A DNA stretch of 64,000 bases from Arthrobacter sp. ISL-48 (GCF_018613805.1 NZ_JAGGPL010000001.1:1-64000); one strand, 5' to 3'. Shown: positions 42,597 through 52,599, counted from the first letter of the stretch. Program-made: numbers and translations. Notes: generated from the sequence alone by a model not told the origin.

Positions 42597-43219
42597 AGCG
42601 CACCCTTGGTGGAGGGAATTCCCTCGACGCGCGGATCGGGCTCAACAGCCGCGCGGAGGGCACGAGCGAACGCCTTGAACTGTGCTTCCACAATGTGGTG
42701 CGGATCCCGGCCCGCGATGACGTTCATGTGCAGGCAGATGCCCGCGTGGAGGGTGATCGCCTCAAAGACGTGGCGCGTCAACGAGCCGGTGAAGTGGCCG
42801 CCGATCAGGTGGTACTCCTGCCCGGCGGGCTCACCTCCGTGCACCAGGTAGGGGCGGCCTGAAACATCCACGACGGCGTGCGCCAGTGCTTCATCCAGTG
42901 GCACCGTGGCTTCTCCGAAGCGGCGGATCCCGGCCTTGTTGCCCAACGCTGTGCGAAGGACCTCGCCGAAGGTGATGGCCACGTCCTCCACCGTGTGGTG
43001 GACGTCTATGTGCGTATCGCCGGTGGCCTTGACCGTCATGTCGATGAGCGAGTGCTTGCACAGTGCGGTCAGCATGTGGTCGTAGAACGGGACCGACGTA
43101 TCGATGTCCGAGACCCCGGTGCCGTCGAGGTTAATCTCCACGAGCACCGACGATTCACTGGTGGCACGCTCCAGGCGTGCGCTCCGGGCATCGGCGGCAT
43201 TCGATCCGGTGGAAGTCAT
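42593..43219 (-). CDS. hisB: imidazoleglycerol-phosphate dehydratase
   Basis: Manganese enzyme of 208 residues from this start, with both HHTVEDVAI and the second metal motif around [12 protein letters not shown]. It is the single-function bacterial form, without a phosphatase domain. Two ATGs lie close: 43219 has AAGGA 9 bases upstream and is preferred over 43225 (spacing 3). Confidence 0.95.
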   Translation of the reverse strand: MTSTGSNAADARSARLERATSESSVLVEINLDGTGVSDIDTSVPFYDHMLTALCKHSLIDMTVKATGDTHIDVHHTVEDVAITFGEVLRTALGNKAGIRRFGEATVPLDEALAHAVVDVSGRPYLVHGGEPAGQEYHLIGGHFTGSLTRHVFEAITLHAGICLHMNVIAGRDPHHIVEAQFKAFARALRAAVEPDPRVEGIPSTKGAL

Positions 43220-43279
43220 GGTCATATGTCCTTTAGGAGAAGGAGTTAGGCAGGCGCGGACAGCGCCGCTCATTCAAGT

Positions 43280-44398
43280 TTAGGCGGGGAGCCTGTCCTG
43301 GCCGGCCAGGATGCCTTCAAGCGACGTCAGAAATGCTGTGGTTTCCGCCTCAGTTCCAGCGGTGACCCTCAGGTGGCCAGGAATACCAACATCCCGGATC
43401 AGCACACCGGCATCCAGCAGTTCCTGCCAGACGTCGTGGGGGCGGTCCAGGCCACCGAAGAAGACATAGTTCGAGTCAGAGGCGGCAGGCTTGAGACCCA
43501 TCCTGGTCAGTTCCGAGACAATCCGGTCCCGCTGCTTCTTAATGTCCTCGACGTCAGCCATCAGCGCCTCGCGGTGCTGGAGGGCGGCGAGGGCGGTTGC
43601 CTGGGTGATGGCCGAGAGGTGGTAGGGCAGGCGCACCAGCCGAAGGGCGTCCGTCACTTCGGGCGCCGCAGCCATGTAGCCGATGCGCGCACCGGCCAAT
43701 GCAAAAGCCTTGCTCATGGTCCGCGAGACGATGAGGCGCTCCCTTCCCGGCAGCAGCGTCAGGGCACTTGGCGTGCCGTCGTGGGCGAACTCGTGGTACG
43801 CCTCATCCACGATCACGATGGTCTGGGTGGCCTCACCTGCCGCGTAGACGGCTTCGACGACGTCGAGGGTGAGGCCTGTGCCTGTGGGGTTGTTCGGCGA
43901 GCACAGAAAGACGATGTTCGGCTGCAGTTCTTTGACCTGCAGCGCAGCCGACTCGGCGCTTAGGCCATAGCCCTCAGCACGCCTGCCCACGATGTACTCG
44001 GTATCGGTTCCGCTCGCAAGCAGCGGGTACATGGAATACGTCGGCGGGAAGCCCAGGGCCTTGCGCCCCGGCCCTCCAAAAGCCTGGAGGATGTGCTGGA
44101 GCACTTCATTGGAGCCGTTGGCCGCCCAGATGTTTGTAGCATCGAGGCCATGGCCGAGGTATTCGGCCAGCGCCTCCCGGAGGGTGGTGAACTCACGGTC
44201 CGGGTATCGGTTCAGACCAGCAGCCGCTTCCGTCACTGCCGCGCTGATTGCCGCCCGCACGTCCGCCGGAACGCCATGGGTGTTTTCGTTGACGTTGAGC
44301 AGAATGGGCACATCCAACTGCGGAGCACCATACGGGGTCAGGCCGCGGAGGTTGGTCCGGAGGGGAAGTCTGTTCAGACGCTCTAGCTGGTCATTCAC
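43280..44398 (-). CDS. hisC: histidinol-phosphate aminotransferase
   Basis: PLP enzyme of 372 residues (fold type I): PLP lysine in SRTMSKAFALAGARIGY, NPTGTG in the cofactor region. First gene of the his operon here (hisC-hisB-hisH-small ORF-priA-sseB). GTG start with no Shine-Dalgarno; TAAACT (44405-44410, minus) lies 6 bases upstream, so the transcript may be leaderless. The ORF in the other frame starting ATG two bases later is not used. Confidence 0.94.
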   Translation of the reverse strand: MNDQLERLNRLPLRTNLRGLTPYGAPQLDVPILLNVNENTHGVPADVRAAISAAVTEAAAGLNRYPDREFTTLREALAEYLGHGLDATNIWAANGSNEVLQHILQAFGGPGRKALGFPPTYSMYPLLASGTDTEYIVGRRAEGYGLSAESAALQVKELQPNIVFLCSPNNPTGTGLTLDVVEAVYAAGEATQTIVIVDEAYHEFAHDGTPSALTLLPGRERLIVSRTMSKAFALAGARIGYMAAAPEVTDALRLVRLPYHLSAITQATALAALQHREALMADVEDIKKQRDRIVSELTRMGLKPAASDSNYVFFGGLDRPHDVWQELLDAGVLIRDVGIPGHLRVTAGTEAETTAFLTSLEGILAGQDRLPA

Positions 44399-44570
44399 CT
44401 GAACAGTTTAGTGCCCGGACACATGCCCGGAAAATGTGACGGCGTGCGGCCCCTTGGGAGAGGGTTTTGGCCGGGTCCGTTGGGAGAGCCGGGAGCTGGA
44501 GAGTGGCAACTGGCGAGCGACTGCTGGGACGACGGCTACCCCAAACACGGTGTGCTGCTTAGGGAGATTG

Positions 44571-44987
44571 CTATTTTGCGGGAACAAACAGCTGCTGGCC
44601 CGGCACGACAACACCGGAGCTGAGGTTGTTGAGCTGGACGATGTCAGCTATCACGTCGCGGGCGTCCCTTTCTGGCGCCACCGTGCCGGCGATCGCCCAG
44701 AGCGACTCGCCGGACTGGACCGTGACCGAGACCGTTGGGGTCAGGGCGAGGTCCGCCGCGGTGTCGGCTGCCTTGGCTGGGGCAGTGAGGAAGCCTGCCA
44801 AGGAGAGCAGCAGGGCGGCCACAAGCATCAAGGGGATGCCGATGAGGACAATCTTCCCCCTCCTCGTGAGCCGCAAAGGCGGAAGGGACTCCTTGCGCGC
44901 CCGGGATCCTGAGTCCGGCAGCGACGTGAGGTGCTGTACGGAGACGAATTGCGGACGGGAATCCTGCGAAGCAGATATAGCTGACAT
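44571..44987 (-). CDS. LysM-domain membrane protein, likely SOS-induced
   Basis: A 138-residue protein: cytoplasmic basic N-terminus, one membrane helix (about 46-68, IVLIGIPLMLVAALLLSLAGF) and an external LysM domain (about 87-136: VTVQSGESLWAIAGTVAPE, ending PGQQLFVPAK). It is divergent from lexA over two LexA boxes. The same arrangement is known for B. subtilis yneA and mycobacterial Rv2719c, SOS-induced inhibitors or modifiers of division. Role as SOS division regulator is therefore inferred. AGGAGG precedes the ATG. Confidence 0.8.
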   Translation of the reverse strand: MSAISASQDSRPQFVSVQHLTSLPDSGSRARKESLPPLRLTRRGKIVLIGIPLMLVAALLLSLAGFLTAPAKAADTAADLALTPTVSVTVQSGESLWAIAGTVAPERDARDVIADIVQLNNLSSGVVVPGQQLFVPAK

Positions 44988-45100
44988 GAAATGAGCCCTC
45001 CTGGACCATACTGTGCTGCTCGGTGTGTCCCATGCCTGCCTGGCAGTCGGCCCTTACCGCTTCGGATATTCGAAGCAATCCAGACGATCCAAGTCATTAG

Positions 45101-45116
45101 TAGAACACATGTTCGA
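45101..45116. promoter_or_regulatory. LexA box 1 in the lexA / LysM intergenic region
   Basis: TAGAACACATGTTCGA, one mismatch from TCGAAC-N4-GTTCGA. It is nearest the LysM gene (114 bases from its ATG). The 334-base gap 44988-45321 contains this box, box 2 and both promoters and no other gene that I can see. Confidence 0.85.
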
Positions 45117-45167
45117 ACTTTGCTTTCTCAGTTTTAGCACTTATCAACGAACATTGTCGAGACTCGC

Positions 45168-45183
45168 TAGAACAAATGTTTGA
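45168..45183. promoter_or_regulatory. LexA box 2 in the lexA / LysM intergenic region
   Basis: TAGAACAAATGTTTGA, two mismatches from consensus; nearer to lexA, 138 bases before its ATG, and likely used for autoregulation. A partial site at 45147-45160 (CGAACATTGTCGA) has a shorter spacer and was not called. Confidence 0.7.
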
Positions 45184-45321
45184 AAAAGCCATGCAGCTGC
45201 CCTACGTTTGGAACAAGGAACAACCACCTCTGTAGTTGATCAGCAGGGTCTGACAATTCAGGCCGGACGTCCCCGGCATAGCCGCCGGAATGGCCCGGGC
45301 AACGGAAAGGCATTGGCGAAC

Positions 45322-46071
45322 ATGGCAGCACCAGCCGCCGAGGGCAGGGCGACCCAGCGGGGCCGGCAGCCCCAGCGGGCCCCCAAAGGGCTCACCGCAC
45401 GCCAGAAGAAGATCCTCGAGACTATCCAGCGTTCGGTCAACGACAACGGGTACCCGCCTTCCATGCGGGAGATCGGTGACACCGTGGGCCTTGCCAGCCT
45501 TTCCAGCGTGACGCACCAGCTATCCCAGCTTGAAAAACTTGGATACCTTCGCCGGGACCCCAAGCGTCCGCGTGCAATGGAGGTTCTGATGCCACTCACG
45601 CTCGACGGCGGAGCGGTCAAAGGTTCCGGCCAAGCGAAGCCTGCGGTCCTGCACGGCGCCATTGGAGGGGCAATTGCGGAGCTGCCCTCTGCCATGGACA
45701 CAGCAATGGTCCCGCTTGTGGGCCGGATAGCGGCCGGTGGTCCCATCTTCGCCGACCAAGTAGTCGAAGATGTGATGCCGCTGCCCCGCCAGTTGGTGGG
45801 ACAGGGCGAACTGTTCATGCTGCGCGTGGCCGGGGACTCCATGGTGGACGCCGCGATCTGCGACGGCGACTGGGTCGTGGTCCGCAGGCAGGCCGATGCA
45901 GTCAACGGTGATATCGTTGCCGCCCTGCTGGACGACGAAGCCACCGTCAAGACTTTCCGCCAGCGCGACGGACACACGTGGCTGCTTCCGCAGAACACCC
46001 AGTACGAGCCGATCCTTGGAGACCACGCCACCATCATGGGCAAGGTCGTCTCGGTACTGCGCTCGCTATAG
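45322..46071 (+). CDS. lexA: SOS repressor LexA
   Basis: A 249-residue repressor. N-terminal winged helix: [13 protein letters not shown] and [19 protein letters not shown]. The cleavage bond is Ala138-Gly139, and the catalytic pair is Ser173 (GDSM) and Lys210 (ATVK). RecA filaments trigger self-cleavage; recA is in this window with its own LexA box. ATG at 45322 fits the family length; upstream in-frame TTG at 45208 would add 38 poorly conserved residues. Confidence 0.96.
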   Translation: MAAPAAEGRATQRGRQPQRAPKGLTARQKKILETIQRSVNDNGYPPSMREIGDTVGLASLSSVTHQLSQLEKLGYLRRDPKRPRAMEVLMPLTLDGGAVKGSGQAKPAVLHGAIGGAIAELPSAMDTAMVPLVGRIAAGGPIFADQVVEDVMPLPRQLVGQGELFMLRVAGDSMVDAAICDGDWVVVRRQADAVNGDIVAALLDDEATVKTFRQRDGHTWLLPQNTQYEPILGDHATIMGKVVSVLRSL

Positions 46072-46097
46072 GGTATGCCCCTCTAAAACCCTCCGGC

Positions 46098-48155
46098 TCA
46101 AGAGCTCTCCTTAGCCAACCTTTCCAGGGCGGCGAACGCGATCTTGCGGTCCGTGGTGGGCCAGAATGGCGGCAGCGCCGCCCGGAGAAACCCAGCGTAA
46201 CGCTCCGTGGCGAGCCGTGAATCAAGCACAGCCACAACGCCCTTGTCTCCCGTGGAACGGATCAGCCTGCCTGCCCCCTGGGCGAGGCGGATGGCCGCGT
46301 GGGTGGCAGACACGGTCATGAATCCATTGCCGCCCGCCTGGGCCACTGCACGGGACCGTGCGGTCATCAGCGGATCATCCGGACGCGGAAACGGAATGCG
46401 GTCGATCACCACCAGCCGGCACGATCCGCCGGGGACATCCACGCCCTGCCACAGGGACATGGTCCCGAAGAGGCACGTGTCCGGCTCGTCGGCGAACTGC
46501 TTGACCAGCGCCGTCATGGTGGAGTCCCCTTGGCAGAGGATGCTCATGCCGAGCCGTGGCCGCATCGCCTCAGCGGCCTCTTCGGCCGCGCGTCGTGAGG
46601 AGAAGAGGCACAGTGCGCCGCCGCCGGAGGCCCGAATCAGCGCCTCAAGTTCGTCCAGGGCCTCAGGTGAGGCGCCGCGGCCGGGCTTGGGCAGGTGCCC
46701 GGCAACGTAGAGGATCCCCTGCTTCGGGTAGTCGAAAGGAGACCCGACGTCGACGCCGGTCCAGCGGGGGGCGCCGTCTCCAACCAGACCCAGCCCGCCG
46801 GCCGCCGGTTCAAAGGCGGAACCGATGGCGAGGGTGGCCGACGTCAGCACCACTGTGTGGCCCGCAAACAAGCCTTCGCGGAGCCTGCCTGCGACGCTTA
46901 GCGGGGCAATGTTGATGAGGACGGGAGAGGTCTCGTCGGGCTGCGAGTAGCCCTGCTGGGGATCAAAGGTGCTGGCACGGGAGAACCATACAACCTCCCG
47001 GTTTTCCTTGGCTGCAACGAGCCTTTCGCACAGTTCAAGAATCAGCAGGAGCCTGGAACGGGCCAGCTGCCGCCCGCCGTCGGCGGTTGTATTGCTGTCC
47101 CCCTTGGAGTCCGAGAGGGCGGCCCGGCAGGCCTCGCGGAGCTGGTCGACGCAGTCCAGCTGTTCATCGTTCAGGCCGTTGGGGAGCAGCCCGTTTGGCA
47201 CCCCTGCGAGGGCCACCTCAAGGTTGGCGGCCGCCGCGTTCAAGGCGTCGACGGTGATGGCTGTGTGCTTCCGCGCACCCGCAGCTGCGGCGTGGACCAT
47301 GGCCACGGATAGCTGCCCGGACACGGCGCCGGTTACGCGGTCCTGGAGTTCGTGTGCTTCATCCACCACCACGACGTCGTATTCGGGAAGGACTGCCAGT
47401 CCTTCGAAGGCGCTGACGGCGAGCATGGCGTGGTTGGTGACCACGACGTCGGCCTCGGCAGCGTCGTGGCGCGCGAGTTCGCTGAAGCATTCAGCCGCGA
47501 GCGGGCATTTCTGGGCCCCCAGGCACTCCATGGAGGTTACGGAAACCTGCCGCCAGGCGCGGTCTGTGACGCCGGGCAGCAGCTCGTCGCGGTCACCGGT
47601 GGCGGTCTTTTCCGCCCACTCGCGCAGGCGCACCACTTCCTTGCCAAGCTGCGACGATGGCCCGCCCAGGGCGGCGGCGAAATGCGGCACGCTCGTGTCC
47701 TCGCCGAGGGAGAACAGTTGGCCCTCTGCGGGCTCCTCCGAGGGGAAGCCGCCTTCGAGCTTATGCCGGCACACATAGTTGGAGCGGCCCTTGACCAGGG
47801 CAACTTTGACCGGGCGGTCCAGGGCAGGAGTGATGGTCTTCAGGAGTCGCGGAAGATCGCGGCCCACGATCTGGGTTTGCAGCGCGAGGGTTGCTGTGGA
47901 GACCAACGTGGGCTTGTCGCTGACAAGCGAGTGTGCAATGAGCGGAATGAGGTACGCGAGGGACTTCCCGGTACCGGTTCCGGCTTGCACCAGGAGGTGG
48001 TCCCCCGTTTCGATGGCCCTGGCTACCTGCCGCGCCATTTCGTGCTGGCCACTGCGGCTTTGGCCTCCCATGCCGGCCACGGCGCGGTCGAGCAGTTCAA
48101 TCACGAACTGCTCGCCGGCCGTATCCGAGATCTCCCCGGCCGCCAACTCAGTCAT
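46098..48155 (-). CDS. DinG/XPD-like ATP-dependent DNA helicase
   Basis: Superfamily 2 iron-sulfur helicase of 685 residues. Walker A in QAGTGTGKSLAYLIPL, DEAH box in VVVDEAHELQD. The four cluster cysteines are visible: one in NYVCRHK and three in ECLGAQKCPLAAEC. C-terminal helicase half includes SLWQGVDVPG and LAQGAGRLIRS. Substrates are likely R-loops or D-loops. Its ATG overlaps the hflX stop by 8 bases. It is convergent with lexA. Confidence 0.9.
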   Translation of the reverse strand: MTELAAGEISDTAGEQFVIELLDRAVAGMGGQSRSGQHEMARQVARAIETGDHLLVQAGTGTGKSLAYLIPLIAHSLVSDKPTLVSTATLALQTQIVGRDLPRLLKTITPALDRPVKVALVKGRSNYVCRHKLEGGFPSEEPAEGQLFSLGEDTSVPHFAAALGGPSSQLGKEVVRLREWAEKTATGDRDELLPGVTDRAWRQVSVTSMECLGAQKCPLAAECFSELARHDAAEADVVVTNHAMLAVSAFEGLAVLPEYDVVVVDEAHELQDRVTGAVSGQLSVAMVHAAAAGARKHTAITVDALNAAAANLEVALAGVPNGLLPNGLNDEQLDCVDQLREACRAALSDSKGDSNTTADGGRQLARSRLLLILELCERLVAAKENREVVWFSRASTFDPQQGYSQPDETSPVLINIAPLSVAGRLREGLFAGHTVVLTSATLAIGSAFEPAAGGLGLVGDGAPRWTGVDVGSPFDYPKQGILYVAGHLPKPGRGASPEALDELEALIRASGGGALCLFSSRRAAEEAAEAMRPRLGMSILCQGDSTMTALVKQFADEPDTCLFGTMSLWQGVDVPGGSCRLVVIDRIPFPRPDDPLMTARSRAVAQAGGNGFMTVSATHAAIRLAQGAGRLIRSTGDKGVVAVLDSRLATERYAGFLRAALPPFWPTTDRKIAFAALERLAKESS

Positions 48156-49716
48156 TACTGATGAATGATTCCAGTTCAGCCGCGAGGCCCTCGCGGACCA
48201 TCACTACCGCACGCGTTCCGTCCTCGCCGTGATCCAGGCTCAGGATCTCGGCGTCTGTTTCGTGGAGCTTGCTGATCAGGTCACCCCGGTTGTAGGGGAT
48301 GAGCAGCTCCAGCTTGACGCTCGGCCGCGGAATCGATTCGCTGATTGCCTTGAGCAGCTCCGCGATGCCCTCGCCTGTCCGGGCCGAGACCACCACATGG
48401 CGGGGTTCGCGCTGCTTAAGTCGCTCCACGACAAACGGATCCGCCGCGTCCGCCTTGTTGAGCACGATGATCTCTGGCACCTTGCGCGCGTCCACTTCGC
48501 TGAAGACCTTGCGGACGGCAGCGATCTGGCCTTCCGGATCCGGGTGCGAGGCGTCCACGACGTGCAGGATCAGGTCTGAGTCCGCCACTTCCTCAAGGGT
48601 GGAACGGAACGCCTCCACCAGCTGGGTCGGCAGCGAGCGGACAAAGCCCACCGTGTCCGCGAGGGTGTAGCCCAGCCCGTCGGCGGTCTCGGCTTTACGG
48701 ACGGTGGGGTCCAGGGTGGCGAAGAGGGCGTTCTCCACGAGCACCCCGGCATCGGTCAGCCGGTTCAGCAGCGATGATTTACCCGCGTTGGTGTACCCGG
48801 CGATGGCGACGGACGGCACTGAATTACGACGCCGGTTGGCACGCTTGGTTTCCCGCGCCGGCTTCATGGCGGCTATTTCGCGCCGCAGCTTGGCCATGCG
48901 GGTCCTGATCCGGCGGCGGTCCAGTTCGATCTTCGTCTCACCGGGACCACGCGAGCCCATGCCCGCCCCGGCGCCGCCCACCTGGCCACCGGCCTGGCGG
49001 GACATCGATTCACCCCAGCCACGCAGGCGCGGCAGAAGGTATTCAAGCTGTGCCAGTTCCACCTGGGCCTTGCCCTCGCGGCTCTTGGCGTGTTGGGCGA
49101 AGATATCGAGGATCAGCGCCGTGCGGTCAATAACCTTGACTTTCACGATGTCCTCAAGGCCACGCCGCTGGGACGGTGCCAGTTCGGCGTCCACCACTAC
49201 GGTGTCAGCGCCCGTGGCCATCACGACATCCTTGAGCTCAAGGGCTTTGCCTGAACCCAGGAAAGTACCCGGATCCGGCTTCGCACGGCGCTGCACCATG
49301 CCGTCCAGGACCTCGGAGCCGGCAGTTTCGGCCAGGGCAGCAAGCTCGCGAAGGGAGTTCTCGGCGTCGGCCAGCGTACCCTCGGTCCAGAGCCCGGCGA
49401 GCACCACGCGTTCAAGGCGCAGTTGGCGGTATTCGACCTCGGTGACGTCTTCGAGTTCGGTGGACAGGCCAGCCACACGGCGGAGCGCCCGGCGTTCTTC
49501 GAGATCCTGTTGGTCACCGTCGTAACTGGTGTGCTCCTCGTCCAGGCGGGAGATCGCCTGGGCCTTGCCGAACACGCCCTTGCCGTTGCCGTCAGCAGTG
49601 CCGACATTCCTGGCCGGTACGTCCTTGGAGAGAATCCGGTCGATGACAGCTTGGATTTCCTCAGGACTCATATCCTGGGCTGCTGGATCGGAACCGGTGT
49701 TGGGCTGGCTGGTCAT
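48148..49716 (-). CDS. hflX: ribosome-associated GTPase HflX
   Basis: A 522-residue GTPase: N-terminal HflX domain with GSGKALEL, a Gly-rich linker (GGQVGGAGAGMGSRGPGE), coiled coil, then the G domain (GYTNAGKSSLLN, DTVGFV, NKAD). HflX splits stalled ribosomes under stress. The ATG at 49716 has AAAGGAG at ideal spacing. A second in-frame ATG at 49806 also has AGGAGG 5 bases upstream and would add 30 Ser/Thr/Asn-rich residues; both could be used. Confidence 0.92.
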   Translation of the reverse strand: MTSQPNTGSDPAAQDMSPEEIQAVIDRILSKDVPARNVGTADGNGKGVFGKAQAISRLDEEHTSYDGDQQDLEERRALRRVAGLSTELEDVTEVEYRQLRLERVVLAGLWTEGTLADAENSLRELAALAETAGSEVLDGMVQRRAKPDPGTFLGSGKALELKDVVMATGADTVVVDAELAPSQRRGLEDIVKVKVIDRTALILDIFAQHAKSREGKAQVELAQLEYLLPRLRGWGESMSRQAGGQVGGAGAGMGSRGPGETKIELDRRRIRTRMAKLRREIAAMKPARETKRANRRRNSVPSVAIAGYTNAGKSSLLNRLTDAGVLVENALFATLDPTVRKAETADGLGYTLADTVGFVRSLPTQLVEAFRSTLEEVADSDLILHVVDASHPDPEGQIAAVRKVFSEVDARKVPEIIVLNKADAADPFVVERLKQREPRHVVVSARTGEGIAELLKAISESIPRPSVKLELLIPYNRGDLISKLHETDAEILSLDHGEDGTRAVVMVREGLAAELESFISND

Positions 49717-50150
49717 GGTCTCCTTTGAAGATTCGGCATTTCCAGAATAGTGCCGATTAGTGCTGAGTGGTGAAGTATTCGCGCTGGGCTGACGGCTTGC
49801 GGTCATCCTGGCCTCCTGGCCTTCTGCTCGTGCCAGGCAAAGCCGTGGCGCGCAGCATGGAACCACGCAAGAGAGTTGCGTGGAGTAGTGGAAAAGGCGC
49901 CGGTAACGTCAACAAAGGACCAGCAGGACGCTGATCTTTCGAGTTTTGCCCGGCAGTCAGACAGGCGCCGAGGACCTGGCTGGTTGCGCAATTGCGGAAG
50001 GTTAACACCTGCATCGCTGCGGGACGGGGGCCGCGGGACGGGCTTAGACCCGTGCCGGCTACTCGAAGATCAAGAACATGCCTTTTAGAATAGCAGACCC
50101 CGTCCGCGTGGTTTCCCATACGCCCCTGCGGCCAACTAATCTGGCCAGTT
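49717..50150. other. 434-base region between hflX and the RsmC-like gene
   Basis: No convincing gene. It contains the alternative hflX N-terminus (49717-49806), an 8-bp perfect hairpin (arms 49862-49869 and 49875-49882, loop GAGAG) and a plus-strand TAGAAT at 50086-50091. Open frames on the minus strand here lack family features and ribosome sites. The region carries the divergent promoters of the two genes. Confidence 0.5.
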
Positions 50151-50765
50151 ATGGAGTCCGCACACTATTTCAGCGCATCGCCCGCCGGGCCGTTCACCCG
50201 CAAGCCACTCACGGTGGAACTGGCCGGGGAGACGCGCACGCTGCAGACGTCTTCAGGGATTTTCAGCCCCGACGGCATCGACAAGGGAACAGCTGTCCTG
50301 CTGGCCGAGGTGCCGGCTCCTTCGCCCACAGGTAACCTGCTGGACGTCGGCTGCGGTTGGGGGCCCCTGGCGCTCACCATGGGCCTCCGCGCGCCACATG
50401 CCCGTGTCTACGCGGTGGACGTCAACGAACGCTGCATCACGCTGACGAACGAAAACGCCGCCCAGCTCGGCCTGGACAACGTGACGGCCGCCATGCCCGA
50501 CGACGTGGATCCTGATGTGCGCTTTGACACCATCTGGTCAAATCCCCCCATCCGGATTGGCAAGGACGAACTCCATTCCCTGCTGAAGCTGTGGCTGCCC
50601 CGCTTGGCGCCAGGCGGTTCCGCCTGGCTGGTGGTGCAGAAGAACCTGGGCTCCGATTCCCTGCAGCGCTGGCTTTCCGCGGAGCTGGATGCTTCATTCA
50701 CCGTCAGCCGCGAAGCCACCTCCAAGTCCTTTCGGATCCTGCGGGTCAGGAAAGCGTCCCGCTAG
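50151..50765 (+). CDS. class I SAM-dependent methyltransferase, RsmC/RlmG-like
   Basis: A 204-residue methyltransferase with LLDVGCGWGPLALTMGL (SAM site) and SNPPIRIGK, the NPP catalytic motif of guanine-N2 rRNA methyltransferases. It matches the C-terminal half of E. coli RsmC (G1207 of 16S rRNA); actinobacteria carry this single-domain form. Its 3' end overlaps dapF tail-to-tail by 20 bases. Confidence 0.87.
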   Translation: MESAHYFSASPAGPFTRKPLTVELAGETRTLQTSSGIFSPDGIDKGTAVLLAEVPAPSPTGNLLDVGCGWGPLALTMGLRAPHARVYAVDVNERCITLTNENAAQLGLDNVTAAMPDDVDPDVRFDTIWSNPPIRIGKDELHSLLKLWLPRLAPGGSAWLVVQKNLGSDSLQRWLSAELDASFTVSREATSKSFRILRVRKASR

Positions 50766-51690
50766 CGACAATCACCGCCGGCCCGCTCAGCTCAACATGC
50801 TCGTCGCCGCCTGCTCCGGCAAAGAATTTCACGCCGACGACGCCGCCTGGCACCTTAACCTGCCACGCGTCGGGCGCCTCAGCACCTGCCCAATGCCTGA
50901 TGGCGACGGCAGCGGCGCAGGCACCGGTGCCGCACGACTGGGTTTCGCCTACGCCCCTTTCGTGGACGCGCATGGTCACCATGCCAACCCCATCATGCAC
51001 CAGGGGTTCGGCGGGGACTACGAACTCAACATTGGTTCCGTTGGCAGGCTCCGGATCCACCTGCGGAGCCATAAAGAGCCGCATCCCCTCAAGCTGGGAA
51101 AGTTCCGCCAAAGCAACCACCGTGTGGGGATTGCCCATGCTGACCGAGAGGGCAGGACGCGGTACTTCGAGGCCGTCTGCGCTCACGAGTGAATCCATTG
51201 CTTTGGCGCTGGCATCACCGGGGAAGATGAATTTCCAGGGGCCCATGTCCACGGCGTAGTTGTCGCCGGTCCGGACTACCGTCTTGATGCCGCCGCGGGT
51301 GCCAATGGTGAGCGCACCGCCGTCTGGCAGGTCAATCAAGCCCTCGGCACGAAGGAAGTGGACAAATACCCGGACTCCGTTGCCGCACATCTCTGACAGC
51401 GAACCATCAGCATTGCGGTAGTCCATGAACCACTCCGCTTCCGGGGCATCGGCCAGCAGCTCCCGGCCTTCGGGAAGGAACCGCGATGGCACGGCACGGA
51501 TCAGGCCGTCGCCGCCTATGCCACGGTGCCTGTCGCACAGGCCCGCCGCCTGTTCGGCCTCGATGGCGTGGACACCCTCAGGATCAGCGATCAGTACAAA
51601 GTCGTTGCCGGTGCCGTGTCCCTTGGAGAAGCGGAGTCCGCCCAATGTACGGAATGCCGGTTGGGTGGTCTCTGAAAGGGTTGCGTCCAT
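50746..51690 (-). CDS. dapF: diaminopimelate epimerase
   Basis: Cofactor-free racemase of 314 residues that makes meso-DAP for cell wall and lysine. Both catalytic cysteines are visible: EMCGNGVRVF and SCGTGACAAAV. Substrate stretch GTGNDFVLIAD is at the N-terminus. It follows miaA by 9 bases in the miaB-miaA-dapF operon. Confidence 0.95.
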   Translation of the reverse strand: MDATLSETTQPAFRTLGGLRFSKGHGTGNDFVLIADPEGVHAIEAEQAAGLCDRHRGIGGDGLIRAVPSRFLPEGRELLADAPEAEWFMDYRNADGSLSEMCGNGVRVFVHFLRAEGLIDLPDGGALTIGTRGGIKTVVRTGDNYAVDMGPWKFIFPGDASAKAMDSLVSADGLEVPRPALSVSMGNPHTVVALAELSQLEGMRLFMAPQVDPEPANGTNVEFVVPAEPLVHDGVGMVTMRVHERGVGETQSCGTGACAAAVAIRHWAGAEAPDAWQVKVPGGVVGVKFFAGAGGDEHVELSGPAVIVASGTLS

Positions 51691-51699
51691 GATTAAAGG

Positions 51700-52596
51700 T
51701 TACCGGCACAGTGCCGCGGCCTGCGGCACGAGCTGCGGATCCTGCCAATCCAGCCAGGCGATTCGCGGATCGGCGCGGAACCAGGTGAGCTGGCGCCTGG
51801 CAAACTGCCGGGTGGCCACGATGGTTTCCTCTGCAGCGTCCGCGACTGTCGTGCCGCCGTCGAGGACCTTCAGGAACTGGGCGTAGCCCAGCGCCCGAGG
51901 AGCCGTTCTGCCGTGGCGGAGACCGACCGAATCCAGGTGCCTCACCTCTTCGAGCAGCCCGCTGTCCACCATGCCGTGCACGCGCCGGGCGAGCCGCTCA
52001 CGAAGCACTTCCCTGTCCACGGCCAGCCCAACCTGGACGGCGGGCTGGAAGTACTCGCGCTGCGGCATGAATGAGCTGAAGGGCCGGCCCGTCAGTTGGT
52101 GCACTTCGAGCGCCCTGATGATGCGGCGCGCATCGGACAGACGCCCCGCGGAGACCGGGTCCACTTCACGGAGCCGGGCATGGAGACCCTCGGCGCCCGT
52201 CTCCTCGAGCTCTGTCTCCAACAGCCTCCGGAGCTGAGGATCTGTGCCCGGGAATTCGAGGACGTCCAGTACGGCCCGCACATAGAGCCCGGACCCTCCT
52301 GCCAGGATGGCGCGCCGGCCCCTGGCGTGGATGTCCGCGATGAGTTCCCTTGCCTGCTGCTGGAAGTCGGAGACGCTTGCTTCCTGGGTCACATCCAGGG
52401 TATCGAGGAGGTGATGAGGCACTCCCCTGCGTTCAGGCACCGTTATCTTGGCGGTCCCGATGTCCATGCCGCGGTAGAACTGCATGGCGTCTGCGTTGAT
52501 GACTTCGCCGTCCAGCTCAAGGGCAAGGTCCACTGCAAGGTCGGACTTGCCCGACCCCGTTGGACCGACGACGGCAATGACCGGTGGTCTGGCCAC
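51700..52596 (-). CDS. miaA: tRNA dimethylallyltransferase
   Basis: Adds a dimethylallyl group to A37 of tRNAs that read UNN codons. The 298-residue protein begins [22 protein letters not shown] (P-loop), followed by [17 protein letters not shown] and the later ARRQLTWFR. MiaB, the next enzyme acting on the same base, is directly upstream. GTG start, 3 bases after the miaB stop. Confidence 0.96.
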   Translation of the reverse strand: MARPPVIAVVGPTGSGKSDLAVDLALELDGEVINADAMQFYRGMDIGTAKITVPERRGVPHHLLDTLDVTQEASVSDFQQQARELIADIHARGRRAILAGGSGLYVRAVLDVLEFPGTDPQLRRLLETELEETGAEGLHARLREVDPVSAGRLSDARRIIRALEVHQLTGRPFSSFMPQREYFQPAVQVGLAVDREVLRERLARRVHGMVDSGLLEEVRHLDSVGLRHGRTAPRALGYAQFLKVLDGGTTVADAAEETIVATRQFARRQLTWFRADPRIAWLDWQDPQLVPQAAALCR

Positions 52597-52599
52597 GGG

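Noticed and set aside
45147..45160. Third LexA box between lexA and the LysM gene
   Set aside because: The half sites CGAAC and TCGA are one base too close together for the TCGAAC-N4-GTTCGA pattern.
49757..50119. 120-codon minus-strand frame upstream of hflX
   Set aside because: Composition is not coding-like, no ribosome site, and it overlaps the hflX leader; no family recognised.
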